A stretch of DNA of 64,000 nt, from NCBI GenBank assembly GCA_023417655.1, contig JAEZFD010000065.1, forward strand, positions 1 through 64,000. Reading direction: 5' to 3'. The first letter of the stretch is position 1. Each line of letters starts with the position of its first letter. Position numbers and translations under genes: made by a program. The notes beneath the pieces are model-generated. The model was not told the DNA's origin. It was given only the letters and a program-made list of their open reading frames with translations, and made no database searches. The DNA comes from Planctomycetota bacterium (GTDB lineage: Bacteria; Planctomycetota; Planctomycetia; Planctomycetales; Planctomycetaceae). Positions 52,776-61,811 of this stretch are shown one piece after another.

Positions 52776-55133
52776 TCATTCAGGGCAGGGGAGACTCTGC
52801 AAGAACGACTTCCGGATAGTCAGCAGACCGCATCCCATCGAAGACGCATGCAGTTCGGCAAAAACCCGTTCCGCAACAGATGGGCTGTTCAGATAAGAGC
52901 TTAGCTTCTGCAGCTCGGGAACTGAGTCTTGCGGATGGGTGACGGTGTAAGTCGACACCGTCCCGCAGGTCATCCCGGTCTCATCGAACCATGCTTCGAG
53001 TCGACCGTCCGGCCCGGCGACGCCTGCCACGAGAACTTTCGGACGCCGCGCTTCGTCGAGCCTTCGAAGAATTTTCGGGTTCTTCACTCGCGAGGAATCA
53101 ATGACAGGGAAGGCATAATCTCTCTTCAGATACCGACAGCGAACTTTTCCCCACAGGCAGACGTGAGGATTAATCAATCCGGTCGTCACCAGTCGCAGCC
53201 CGGGTGCATCCTTATCATCGCTGATTGCCGACTGGATCTCATAGGCCATCCGCGTCGTCATGCTGGCCGCAATCTCAAACTCGCGAGCCAAAACTCGGTG
53301 CTGAGAGGGATTCTCATCTCCACCATTGTGCGTAATGGCGGTCCACCAGTTGTCCGTCCGAATCTCGACAGTCCGCTCCCTCCCTTGATACCTGATCACC
53401 GTCTGTTGGCGGTCTGACTGACCGAACACAATTGCGACCAGTCGGACATTTGCTTCGGTAAAGGCACTCGATGCCTCGCCGATCTCGATCCGCAGCGGAG
53501 GGCGATTCCGCAGCAGTTCCTGTCTCAGCAACGTCGCCGACCTGGTATTCAAATATGGTCGGGGAAGGAGAATTCCGATGACTCCCGCAGGACGACAGAT
53601 CTGGTGGGCGAGTTCCAGAAAGTGAAAGCTGAGATCGGCAGTTCCGTCTAACAACCGGACCGTCGGACGATTCCCATGATGGTTGTGAGGCGTGAGGGGA
53701 TGATTGATGACGTTCCGAAACGGCGGGTTTGAAAGAATCAAATCGAAGCCACCTCGTTCCATGAAAACGTCAGGAAACGCTGCCGACCAATCAAAGGCAA
53801 AGTCGTCTGGCAGGTTAACTCGCATCTCCTCAGAGTCAGACTCCCGTGATTGCAGCACCTCCACCGGGCTGACGTTTCCAACTCGCAATTGAGAATTGAA
53901 CATCGTCAACGGCAGCCCCTGATCTGCAGCGAGCAGCCATAGCGAGAGACGTGCGATTTCGATTGCCAACGGATCGCGATCCACACCATAAACGCAGGAT
54001 GTCGCAACAGCCTGCAGCACAATACGCTCATCAGCACTGGACTGTTCTAAAGAAAGTGAGCGTGTCTCGCCCGCGATTTCTCTGCACGCCTGCATCAGAA
54101 ATGCTCCGGATCCGCACGCCTGATCACAAACCTTCAGGCGTAAGAGCTCCGTGCTTTTGCTTGCTCGCACCGCCTCCAAACTGTGACGAACCAGCGGGGC
54201 TGAAAAGTCTCGAGGCGTATAGTGAATCCCATGCGCCGCGCGCTCATGACCTCGGCAAACACTCAGCCGACCTGCTGGGATGATCCCTGGGAGATTCGGC
54301 CTGTCTTCGATGAGCTGTTGCAATGGCTCAATCCGAGCCCATAAGTCGGCATCCCCTGCACACTCATTGCGAAGTCGATCAACAAACTGCTGATCGCGAG
54401 GCCGCTTTGCAATGCGAACCGGCCGCTCCTGAAATTCTCCCAGCTTTGCGGTGACCCTCGCGGCATTCCTTTCTTTACCAGTCGGCGAGGAGAACTGCAG
54501 AGCCGACAGGGGAACAAGAGCGGTCTCCCAGAAACCAAGGCGAACCCGAATGTGTGGTTCTTCGAGTCGGACGACAGAAAGGTCCAGCAGGGATTCATAG
54601 ATTCGGCCAAACTCTTCGGCGGCGGTCGTCCTCCAATTCTCAAAGGACGGGACTAGATCGTCAGTTTGACGTTGTCCGCAAGGTCCCCAACTGAAGATCG
54701 CCTGCAGCACAAAGCGAAGCGTCAGGTCATCCAGTCCTCCCTGCAGAAAGGGGAAGCGGGTCGCTGAAAACGCCGTCTTCTCCGCCCCGAGGTAAGAGGA
54801 GAATTGCGCATTCAGGAGGTGCTCTGCCTGATCGCGTCCAGCGAGAACATGGTCCTCACGGATCGCACGGTCGAGCTGGTGTAAGATGTCGAGGAACGGC
54901 GGGCAATCGGCCCGGGATTCGTCCGCGTCAGCCAATTCTCTGATTGCCGCGAAGCAGAGGAATGTCATCCGGAGCAGGGTGGTGAGACATGCCTCCCGGA
55001 TCGGCTCCTCTTTAATCCCTTGAAGACGTTGCCCCTTCTCGCGGTCATCCGCGGCCTGCACAGAAAGGAGGACGCGTTCCAGCGCTTCCCGCAGGAGGTC
55101 GCGCGGATCGTCAACTCGTCGGCGTCTGCTCAT
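52776..55133 (-). CDS. DNA adenine methyltransferase, Eco57I/type IIG-like, without visible nuclease
   Basis: A 785-residue N6-adenine DNA methyltransferase. Motif I is DQACGSGAFLMQA (337-349), the catalytic NPPF motif IV is at 469-472, and HYTP (304-307) and FGRIYESLLD (176-185) are typical of Eco57I/PglX-type enzymes. The C-terminal 170 residues resemble a TaqI-type target-recognition domain (RRPKVLVAGVAG, SSYLNSPSVAERVF). I find no PD-(D/E)xK nuclease in the first 300 residues, so it may only methylate. No restriction, BREX or DISARM genes adjoin. It begins 10 bp after the ogt gene, probably in one operon. Confidence 0.82.
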   Translation of the reverse strand: MSRRRRVDDPRDLLREALERVLLSVQAADDREKGQRLQGIKEEPIREACLTTLLRMTFLCFAAIRELADADESRADCPPFLDILHQLDRAIREDHVLAGRDQAEHLLNAQFSSYLGAEKTAFSATRFPFLQGGLDDLTLRFVLQAIFSWGPCGQRQTDDLVPSFENWRTTAAEEFGRIYESLLDLSVVRLEEPHIRVRLGFWETALVPLSALQFSSPTGKERNAARVTAKLGEFQERPVRIAKRPRDQQFVDRLRNECAGDADLWARIEPLQQLIEDRPNLPGIIPAGRLSVCRGHERAAHGIHYTPRDFSAPLVRHSLEAVRASKSTELLRLKVCDQACGSGAFLMQACREIAGETRSLSLEQSSADERIVLQAVATSCVYGVDRDPLAIEIARLSLWLLAADQGLPLTMFNSQLRVGNVSPVEVLQSRESDSEEMRVNLPDDFAFDWSAAFPDVFMERGGFDLILSNPPFRNVINHPLTPHNHHGNRPTVRLLDGTADLSFHFLELAHQICRPAGVIGILLPRPYLNTRSATLLRQELLRNRPPLRIEIGEASSAFTEANVRLVAIVFGQSDRQQTVIRYQGRERTVEIRTDNWWTAITHNGGDENPSQHRVLAREFEIAASMTTRMAYEIQSAISDDKDAPGLRLVTTGLINPHVCLWGKVRCRYLKRDYAFPVIDSSRVKNPKILRRLDEARRPKVLVAGVAGPDGRLEAWFDETGMTCGTVSTYTVTHPQDSVPELQKLSSYLNSPSVAERVFAELHASSMGCGLLTIRKSFLQSLPCPE

Positions 55134-55143
55134 ACTCGGCTTG

Positions 55144-55746
55144 TTACGCCCGGAGCGGAGATCGTTTCCCGCTCCGCTTGGCCCGTTTAGAAAAGAGTTG
55201 TTGCGGCAAATCTCCTGAAGTCGATTCCAGTTGGAGCAGACGGGTTTTCATCGCAAGACCGGAAGGAGCGGAGTAGCCTCCCAGTCGTCCTCCGGCACCG
55301 AGGACCCGATGGCAGGGAATGACCAGCGGAATTGGGTTCTTGGCCATAATCGAACCGACAGCTCGAGCTGCGCGCGGCTTTCCAGCGGCTTCCGCTAATT
55401 CTCCATAAGACATCGTCTGACCGTAACCCAGTCGAAGGAGCTTTTCGCGTACCCGTGCTTCAAAAGGAGTGCGATGACGAATATCAAGCGGGATGATCTC
55501 ACCCGGATTGACAGGCAGGCCTCTCGCATAGTCCTGAAGAGAAGTTTCCGCAGCCTTCATCCAGTCCGGCGGAGCAATGGATTTTGCTGTCGGTGGAGAG
55601 GTCGTTGGAAGTGTTGCTCGCGCGGCCTCCTCGGTGGGATGCCCGAATGTCAGAAAAGTCAGTCCTCGCTCAGTCCCCTGAATGGCAAACCATCCCAGGG
55701 CGGAAGGAAAAACACTGGTCGCGACCGGAGTTTGAGGATCGGACAT
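55144..55746 (-). CDS. ogt: methylated-DNA--protein-cysteine methyltransferase
   Basis: A 200-residue O6-alkylguanine-DNA alkyltransferase. The C-terminal domain carries the suicidal Cys in IPCHRVLGAGGRLGGYSAPSGLAMK and the helix-turn-helix RLGYGQTMSYGELAEAAGKPRAARAVGS. The N-terminal part (1-80) is a degenerate first domain. A basic tail (QLFSKRAKRSGKRSPLRA) extends past the usual end. It repairs O6-methylguanine and O4-methylthymine. It is followed 10 bp later by the DNA adenine methyltransferase. Confidence 0.92.
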   Translation of the reverse strand: MSDPQTPVATSVFPSALGWFAIQGTERGLTFLTFGHPTEEAARATLPTTSPPTAKSIAPPDWMKAAETSLQDYARGLPVNPGEIIPLDIRHRTPFEARVREKLLRLGYGQTMSYGELAEAAGKPRAARAVGSIMAKNPIPLVIPCHRVLGAGGRLGGYSAPSGLAMKTRLLQLESTSGDLPQQLFSKRAKRSGKRSPLRA

Positions 55747-55954
55747 CGCGGATCTCCAACCCGGCGTCTGAGCCGGATGTGCTGTGACAATCGAGGGGAT
55801 TGAACCGGTTCATTTCGATCAAGCGGCCGTCAAGCAGACCGCCGAGAACGATGTCGTCAAAGATGCATTCAGGTTCTGCTGAACATGAGTATAATCAGAA
55901 GGAGTCAGGCATCGCGAACGCGTGCTCAGAAATTGATTCGAAGGCAGGAAAATC

Positions 55955-56698
55955 ATGCAGGAATTTGGCGCGCTCTCGGATGACCAGTTTGTGAATATGA
56001 CTCTCAATACCGAGATGCAGCTCCCGTCGCAGCGGGAAACTGTTCTTGATTTCTTCGGGCGAGTCCAGCGCAGCTATCCGACGATGTGCAATTTCTTCCA
56101 GCGCGGGCCACAGGACTTCGTCCTCGAAGAAGAGAAGGACCCGCAGGGCTATCGCTGGATGCGACTGGAGTCCAAGCGTCTCGCAAGTGGAGTGGTAAAT
56201 CCGCCATCGCTTGATGCGGCGATGGAGCAGCACCTGCTTTGTCTGGAGCTGGCTCCGTACATGCTGTCTGTGACTCCACTTGACAGCGAAGCCATCGACT
56301 TCGTCGTCGGGTTTGATTTCAACTATCGCGGCAACCACGATGAACTCGTCGCGGAAGCACTGGGAATCACGCCAGCTCTCGAAGGCCTGATGGGTATCCC
56401 CGGTGCGCGACCAATCAAATTTGAACCGTCGCTGACGTTGTTATTGGATGCTGAGGGCCGCCGGCAATGCCGCCTGTTCATTGAAACCCGTACGACGGCA
56501 TATCAGGTCCGACGGAATCATTACCCTGATGATGTGATCAGCGTCTACTTCTCAGTGCGGCAATATCGAAACGTGAAGAACGTCGGTTCACTGAAAGGGA
56601 CGCTCCAGGAGTTGCGATTTGACGCCGAACGTCTGATCAACGAATACGTCGTGAATCAGATTCTCCGTCCGCTGGCGAGTACGATCTCACGCAAGTAG
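55955..56698 (+). CDS. hypothetical protein, about 247 residues
   Basis: A soluble 247-residue protein I do not recognise. The start is supported by GGCAGGAAAATC before ATG 55955. The composition is balanced, with Phe/Tyr-rich strands (IDFVVGFDFNYRGNHDELVAEAL, CRLFIETRTTAYQVRRNHYPDDVISVYFSVRQY) and a helical C-terminus (LQELRFDAERLINEYVVNQILRPLAS). No signal peptide or membrane helix is present. The even codon use and full-length frame argue for a real gene. Neighbours (ogt on one side, macrodomain protein on the other) point away from it and give no functional hint. Confidence 0.75.
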   Translation: MQEFGALSDDQFVNMTLNTEMQLPSQRETVLDFFGRVQRSYPTMCNFFQRGPQDFVLEEEKDPQGYRWMRLESKRLASGVVNPPSLDAAMEQHLLCLELAPYMLSVTPLDSEAIDFVVGFDFNYRGNHDELVAEALGITPALEGLMGIPGARPIKFEPSLTLLLDAEGRRQCRLFIETRTTAYQVRRNHYPDDVISVYFSVRQYRNVKNVGSLKGTLQELRFDAERLINEYVVNQILRPLASTISRK

Positions 56699-56768
56699 CA
56701 ACCCGACGCAGCAATTCTCTGTTCGGTCTGTTCGTGACAAGGGCCAACTTATCCGCCCATCAGGAACG

Positions 56769-57257
56769 CTATTTCTTTCGGAAGACGACAAGTTTTACGG
56801 CAAGTTTTTCATTGCTCGCCAGATTCTCCCACTTCTGAAACTCATCCAGCATGAGGACTTTCACTTTCTCCTGATTGAAGCCACCTGAACCGGCTCCGAT
56901 CAGCGGGAAAGCGATGGACGAAAATTGATGCTGCTCGGCAATCGCAAGAGCGTTCCGGACAGAATTGCGGATCGATCGTTCAGAGGCGCGCCAAAGCAGG
57001 TTAATACCTGCGACGTGGATGATGCCTTTGAAGCGGAGCCTCCCAGCAGAAGTGAGCACAGCTCCGCCCAACGGAATCGGCCCCGAATGAGCGACCTCCC
57101 TGAACGGTTGCGTCCCACCTGACTTCTTGATTGCTCCCGACACTCCCTGAGGCAGCAGCAGCCACCACGGGATAATGTTCCGGTTCCACGCGTTGACGAT
57201 GACCTCGACATCTTGGTTCAGCAGGTCGCCTTCAACGATCAATTGACGCTCTCCCAT
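56769..57257 (-). CDS. macrodomain (ADP-ribose binding) protein
   Basis: A 162-residue single macrodomain. The first ligand loop is VIVNAWNRNIIPWW (19-32), followed by LPQGVSGAIKKSGG; the second diphosphate loop is IAFPLIGAGSGGFNQEKV. LGGAVLTSAGRLRFKGIIHVAG is typical. The usual Gly-rich stretch after VNA is replaced by aromatic residues, so it belongs to the VNAWNRN subtype rather than the classic YmdB type. It probably binds ADP-ribose or hydrolyses an ADP-ribose derivative. It shares strand with the next small gene, 21 bp upstream. Confidence 0.85.
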   Translation of the reverse strand: MGERQLIVEGDLLNQDVEVIVNAWNRNIIPWWLLLPQGVSGAIKKSGGTQPFREVAHSGPIPLGGAVLTSAGRLRFKGIIHVAGINLLWRASERSIRNSVRNALAIAEQHQFSSIAFPLIGAGSGGFNQEKVKVLMLDEFQKWENLASNEKLAVKLVVFRKK

Positions 57258-57278
57258 GATCGGACTCGTCGATATCGG

Positions 57279-57728
57279 TTAGCGTGTGCGTGTCAGAACA
57301 AACTGACCGCGATCATCCTTCGAGGAATATGCCGCCACAAACTGATTTGAGTTCGCCCAGGCAGAGATGGCGAAGACACCCAGCAGCGGACCGAGGCGTT
57401 TGCTGGCAGAGAGTGTCACCCGACCATCAGGTGTGACACCAGTGACGTTCAGTTCAGTTCGATAGAAGAACGGAATGACTTTGCAGAATCGGCCCCGAAA
57501 CCGGACTTCATACCGACAGGCATCAATCTGGCAGAGGCTCGCATGCAGTGGCCCGCGGTGTCCATTGTCGCAGCTGAACCATTGGCCGGACCATTCACCG
57601 TTCAACAGGGGAGCAGTGATCGAAGCGACAGGTGCATTCTCCGTCTCAACAACGGGCTCCTGAGCCAGAATCTTCTGATGTCCCCCAATCAAAAGCGTCA
57701 CAAAGATCGCTGCCAGTAAAATACGCAC
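57279..57728 (-). CDS. hypothetical exported protein
   Basis: A 149-residue protein with an N-terminal signal (MRILLAAIFVTLLIGGHQKILAQEP), then a beta-rich domain containing LNGEWSGQWFSCDNGHRGPLHASLCQIDACRYEVRFRGRFCKVIPFFYRTELNVTG in overlapping parts. Four Cys in 30 residues may form disulfides. GTG 57728 is chosen because it opens the signal peptide and is preceded by GGGGGACGGAA; a longer frame to 57896 adds an unlikely charged leader. The WSGQW-type start is reminiscent of small lipocalin-like or DUF domains, but I cannot name the family. Confidence 0.6.
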   Translation of the reverse strand: MRILLAAIFVTLLIGGHQKILAQEPVVETENAPVASITAPLLNGEWSGQWFSCDNGHRGPLHASLCQIDACRYEVRFRGRFCKVIPFFYRTELNVTGVTPDGRVTLSASKRLGPLLGVFAISAWANSNQFVAAYSSKDDRGQFVLTRTR

Positions 57729-58572
57729 TTCCGTCCCCCAGACTTTTCGCAACCATCGTTGAAGACCGATCTCCAAAAGTTGATCGTCCTCCAGTTCATT
57801 TCCCTCGAACGGTCCATCCCCATGAGAGGCCGTCGAGAAAAACTCTACACGGTAAAAGCCAGGTTGCCCTCGATTCCTGACTCTCAGGAGAGGCAATCAT
57901 GGACGGACCGCGGTGTCAGGCGATCCGGACGTTGGAAGTTGAAAAGTTTATCAGGCCGGTTGGACGGTCTGAATCCGATTTGCGAGCTGAGCGCCGGCGT
58001 CCCATCCGATAGGGCCATCTGAATCAGGGATGCCGCTAAGGGGACAGGCGCTGTTCAGAATGAGGACACCGATTGGGCTTCGCCCGGTCCTGGCGAGAGA
58101 AGAAAGAAAACGATTCAGAGAGATTCGCCATCGATCAACTCACGCCTCAATTCTGCTCGCCATTTCTGAAATTGTGGCCGATTTCCCATGCTCCAGAACG
58201 GCAAATCGTCGAATTCTTTCCCAAGACGCACGATGCCGACCTCCTCTGGCATCAGGCTTGCATGTCATTCCCTTGATTCAATTCTGATCCAGGAACCTCC
58301 ACAGGCAATGGTTCAGAAACTCATCTGCGGTATGCGATTTGACGGAATCACTCACACACCGAAAAATGAACTGGACAGAAACAATCGCCGAGCCTCCTGC
58401 ACGTTTCTGCAACCACTGTTTTTTCAATATTTCACTACTGCGATAAGGGTTTAAGGATTTTGTTCGCTCACGCGCGCTGCTGAAACAAGGGTTCAGGCTC
58501 GGTCTCGGATTTGTCCGGATGCCGTCGGAGACGTCTCCTGCGGTTGTGTCCGTCAGTCACGAGGAGAGTCGT
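57729..58572. other. long gene-free region before the beta-oxidation operon
   Basis: 844 bp, the longest space in the window. Several short frames exist (for example an 85-codon + frame at 58030-58287), but their composition looks random and none has a clear ribosome binding site. The last 150 bp are AT-richer (TTTTTTCAATATTTCACTAC near 58420) and probably contain the promoter of the acyl-CoA ligase gene. I see no repeat, RNA gene or IS remnant. Confidence 0.5.
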
Positions 58573-60303
58573 ATGAACCACGTAGCCCAAACTCTCTCAG
58601 CAACGGATCCCGGGATTTCACGTCCTTGGCTGGCCTCTTATCCGGTGGATGTAGAAAAGCATCTCCACTTCCCGCCCTATGGGATGCCTTGGCTTCTCGA
58701 ACGGGCTGCGAAGCTCTGGCCCGACCGTGACGCATGTATTTATTACGACGAGCATGTCACATACGGTCGGATGCTCTCTCGCGCACGACGAATCGCGCAT
58801 TGGCTGAAACACAAAGGGTTACAGCCGGGGGAACGAGTCGGAGTCCTGCTTCCGAACACTCCAGAATACCCTGCGGTTCTTAATGGAATCTGGATGGCAG
58901 GCGGCGTCGCGGTCGCATTGAGTCCCCTGTTTGTTCCAGAAGAAGCGACCGCGTTCGCATCGGCAACCCAGTGTCGCATGGCTGTCACACTGGATGTCCT
59001 TTCGCCTTTACTCTCTCACGGGGAATTCGCGCCGGATGTCGTGATTCACACGACGCTCAGTCATCGGATTGGGCGTCTGGAACGCTTGGGCTATGCATGG
59101 GTGAAACTCATGCGACTTGGTCTCAAAGGAGTTCCGTCCCGCTGCAAAAGCATCGAACTTCGCCAGATTCTTCGGGAAGGTCGCAAGTACGAAGACGGCT
59201 TCGATCCGGTGCCAACACAAGGTAGTGACCGTGCGTACATTCTGCCCACAGGCGGAACGACATCCGCTCCCAAAGCGGTCGTCTTAACCCATGGAAATCT
59301 CCTCGCCAATGCCTGGCAGATCAGTCATTGGGCCGGGAACCGTGCGGGTGAAGAGGTCGTTCTGGCCATGCTTCCATTCTTCCACAGCTATGGCCTGTCG
59401 ACCTGTCTGACAAACGGTATGGCTTTGGGAGCCACGCTGATTCTGCATCACCGATTCCGCACCGCTTCTGCGATCCGCTTGATGGACATTCATCATCCCA
59501 CGCTGTTTCCTGCGGTCCCGGCGATGCTTGCGGCATTGAATCCGCTGCTGGAGAAATCAACAAAGAAAGTCGGAACGTCACTGAAGGCGGTCATCTCCGG
59601 AGGAGCTCCGCTTGCCGCGAAAGTCGCTGAACGATTTGCAACCGCGACGGGCGCCGATGTGGTCGAAGGATACGGACTCTCTGAAGCGAGTCCCGTGACC
59701 CATGCTGGACCTCTCGATGGAACTTCAGTGCCTGGCACGATCGGGTTGCCATTGCCTGATACGGACGCACGAATTGTCGATTCCGCAACCGGCACGGAAG
59801 AACTTCCACTCGGCGAAGTGGGAGAACTCGTGGTTCGCGGACCGCAGGTAATGGAAGGCTATTGGAACGCTCCCGAAGCGACGAGCAAAGCGATTCGGGA
59901 CGGCTGGCTTTTCACCGGTGATCTGGCGACTTGCGACTCCAAAGGCTTCTTCCGGATCGTCGATCGCAAGAAAGATTTGATCATTACCTCTGGATTCAAC
60001 GTTTACCCAGGTGACGTCGAAGATGTCCTGAGACGGTATCCCGGATTGCAGGATGTGGCAGTCGTCGGCATCCCCGATGACAACAAAGGTGAGGTGGTCA
60101 AAGCAATCGTCGTCACGAAGCCCGGACAGCAGTTCAATCGACGAGACTTCCAGGCTTTCTGTCATCAGCACCTGGCGGCTCACAAACGGCCGCGCGTGGT
60201 TGATCATCGCACAGAAGACCTTCCCCGAAACTTCCTTGGGAAAGTTCTTCGCCGGGAACTGCGGAATGATGAGGGAACACAGCTGGACTCTGATCAGGCA
60301 TAA
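58573..60303 (+). CDS. long-chain fatty acid--CoA ligase (AMP-forming)
   Basis: A 576-residue ANL superfamily enzyme that activates fatty acids to acyl-CoA through an acyl-adenylate. Key motifs are the P-loop-like YILPTGGTTSAPKAVVLTH, GYGLSEASP, GWLFTGDLATCDSKGFFRIVDRKKDLI and the C-terminal-domain Lys in LPRNFLGKVLRRELR. Length and N-terminus (WPDRDACIYYDEHVTYGRM) fit FadD-like ligases. ATG 58573 is chosen because GAGGAGAG precedes it by 5 nt; a frame to 58519 exists. It leads a three-gene beta-oxidation unit with 47 bp to the thiolase gene. Confidence 0.9.
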   Translation: MNHVAQTLSATDPGISRPWLASYPVDVEKHLHFPPYGMPWLLERAAKLWPDRDACIYYDEHVTYGRMLSRARRIAHWLKHKGLQPGERVGVLLPNTPEYPAVLNGIWMAGGVAVALSPLFVPEEATAFASATQCRMAVTLDVLSPLLSHGEFAPDVVIHTTLSHRIGRLERLGYAWVKLMRLGLKGVPSRCKSIELRQILREGRKYEDGFDPVPTQGSDRAYILPTGGTTSAPKAVVLTHGNLLANAWQISHWAGNRAGEEVVLAMLPFFHSYGLSTCLTNGMALGATLILHHRFRTASAIRLMDIHHPTLFPAVPAMLAALNPLLEKSTKKVGTSLKAVISGGAPLAAKVAERFATATGADVVEGYGLSEASPVTHAGPLDGTSVPGTIGLPLPDTDARIVDSATGTEELPLGEVGELVVRGPQVMEGYWNAPEATSKAIRDGWLFTGDLATCDSKGFFRIVDRKKDLIITSGFNVYPGDVEDVLRRYPGLQDVAVVGIPDDNKGEVVKAIVVTKPGQQFNRRDFQAFCHQHLAAHKRPRVVDHRTEDLPRNFLGKVLRRELRNDEGTQLDSDQA

Positions 60304-60350
60304 GTCTTGACGAAGTTCAGTGATCTCCGAAGTTTCATCAGGAGAAAATC

Positions 60351-61640
60351 ATGTCTAATACTCACTCACTGCAGCCGATTGTCGTCCTTGGAGGTGCCCG
60401 CACTCCGTTCGTGAAAGCGTTCGGGCAGTTCGCGGATATCGAAGCGGACGCTCTGGGAGTCGCGGCAACTAAGGCGGCTCTGGAACGATCAAACGTCCCT
60501 GCGGATGCAATCGACGAAGTGGTCTTCGGAAACGTTTCAACTCCCACTCACGCCGCCAATATCGCGCGAGTCATCTCAATGGCGTCAGGGATCGGACAGG
60601 ACAAACCAGCGCATTCGGTCTCCAGAAACTGTGCGTCGGGAATGGAGTCGATTGTCGAAGCTTGGCATGCCATTCATGAAGGGCGAGCTGAGGTCATCGT
60701 AGCTGGCGGAGTGGAGTCGATGTCTAACATTCCGCTCGTCTTCAATAGGGAATACCGCAACTGGATGATGGACTGGCGGAAGAAAAAAGGGTTCAGTCAG
60801 TTCACGCATCTCACAAAGTTCCGGCCGTCAATGTTGACTCCCATCGTCGCCCTGCAGGTGGGACTGACTGACCCGATCTGTGGTCTGAACATGGGAGAGA
60901 CTGCTGAAATTCTGGCAGAAGAATTCCAGATTCCCCGGGAAGCGCAAGATCAATTTGCACTCGAAAGCCATCAGCGAACGGCAGCCGCCTGGGAACGCTG
61001 TTTCCTCGGAGGCGAAACAACGTCGGTCGTGACCCCACATGGAACCTTTTCCAAAGACAACGGTGTACGTCCTCAACAGACCCTTGAAGCACTGGCGAAA
61101 CTCAAACCGGTCTTCAAAAAGGGTGGTTCCGTGACAGCCGGTAACAGTTCCCAGTTGACCGATGGGGGATCAGCGATGGTAGTTGCAGCACCTGAAGCGG
61201 CTGCCCGACTGGGAGTTGAACCGCTCGGCACGATTCATGCCTATTCAGTGGCGGGACTCGATCCCGCTCGGATGGGCTTAGGTCCAGTTTATGCCATTCA
61301 TCAACTGTTAAGTCAGACCGGAATGGAGCTGCAGGACTTTGACCTGTTTGAGATCAATGAAGCTTTCGCCGCGCAGGTCCTATCCTGTTTGAAGGCGATG
61401 GAATCACCGGAATTCTGTCGAGAGAAACTGGGACGCTCGTCCCCTCTCGGCAGCATTCCACGAGATCGACTGAATGTGAATGGTGGAGCGATCGCACTGG
61501 GTCACCCCTTGGGGGCGAGCGGGAACCGACTCGTTCTGACCCTGTTGCGATCCCTCAAGGAACGCGGACTTAAACGTGGTCTGGCCGCACTCTGTATTGG
61601 AGGCGGTCAGGGAATGGCGATGTGGGTAGAACGTCCCTGA
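60351..61640 (+). CDS. acetyl-CoA C-acyltransferase (3-ketoacyl-CoA thiolase)
   Basis: A 429-residue degradative thiolase. The nucleophile Cys lies in SRNCASGMESIVEAW, the second active-site region is NINEAFAAQV-like (LFEINEAFAAQVLSCLKA), and GGAIALGHPLGASGNRLVLTLL carries the catalytic His. The C-terminal Cys is in LCIGGGQGMAM. It is slightly longer than typical thiolases because of an insert around 125-150 (NREYRNWMMDWRKKKGFSQF) as in FadI-type enzymes. AGGAG lies 8 nt before the ATG. It is the middle gene of the ligase-thiolase-FadJ-type operon. Confidence 0.92.
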   Translation: MSNTHSLQPIVVLGGARTPFVKAFGQFADIEADALGVAATKAALERSNVPADAIDEVVFGNVSTPTHAANIARVISMASGIGQDKPAHSVSRNCASGMESIVEAWHAIHEGRAEVIVAGGVESMSNIPLVFNREYRNWMMDWRKKKGFSQFTHLTKFRPSMLTPIVALQVGLTDPICGLNMGETAEILAEEFQIPREAQDQFALESHQRTAAAWERCFLGGETTSVVTPHGTFSKDNGVRPQQTLEALAKLKPVFKKGGSVTAGNSSQLTDGGSAMVVAAPEAAARLGVEPLGTIHAYSVAGLDPARMGLGPVYAIHQLLSQTGMELQDFDLFEINEAFAAQVLSCLKAMESPEFCREKLGRSSPLGSIPRDRLNVNGGAIALGHPLGASGNRLVLTLLRSLKERGLKRGLAALCIGGGQGMAMWVERP

Positions 61641-61811
61641 TTTTCACTCCCAACACGATTTTTACTCCCCCAATACATGGAACGACAACGACCGATTCAC
61701 ACCCGGTTCTCCTGAAAGTTGTCAGCCCCACTTAAAGAAACAGGCAACAGGGAGTCGTCAGGAGCACGGACACCAGCGATCGCTCAACGGTCAAAAACGA
61801 GGAGCAGACTC

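Noticed and set aside
52776..55746. A BREX, DISARM or Pgl phage-defence island
   Set aside because: The methyltransferase resembles PglX in general layout, but no pglZ, brxC, drm or helicase partner gene is next to it; the helicase-nuclease at 19-25 kb is AddAB-like and far away.
58030..58287. An 85-codon + frame in the long gap before the acyl-CoA ligase gene
   Set aside because: Arg- and Ile-rich random-looking translation without ribosome site, overlapping other equally poor frames.
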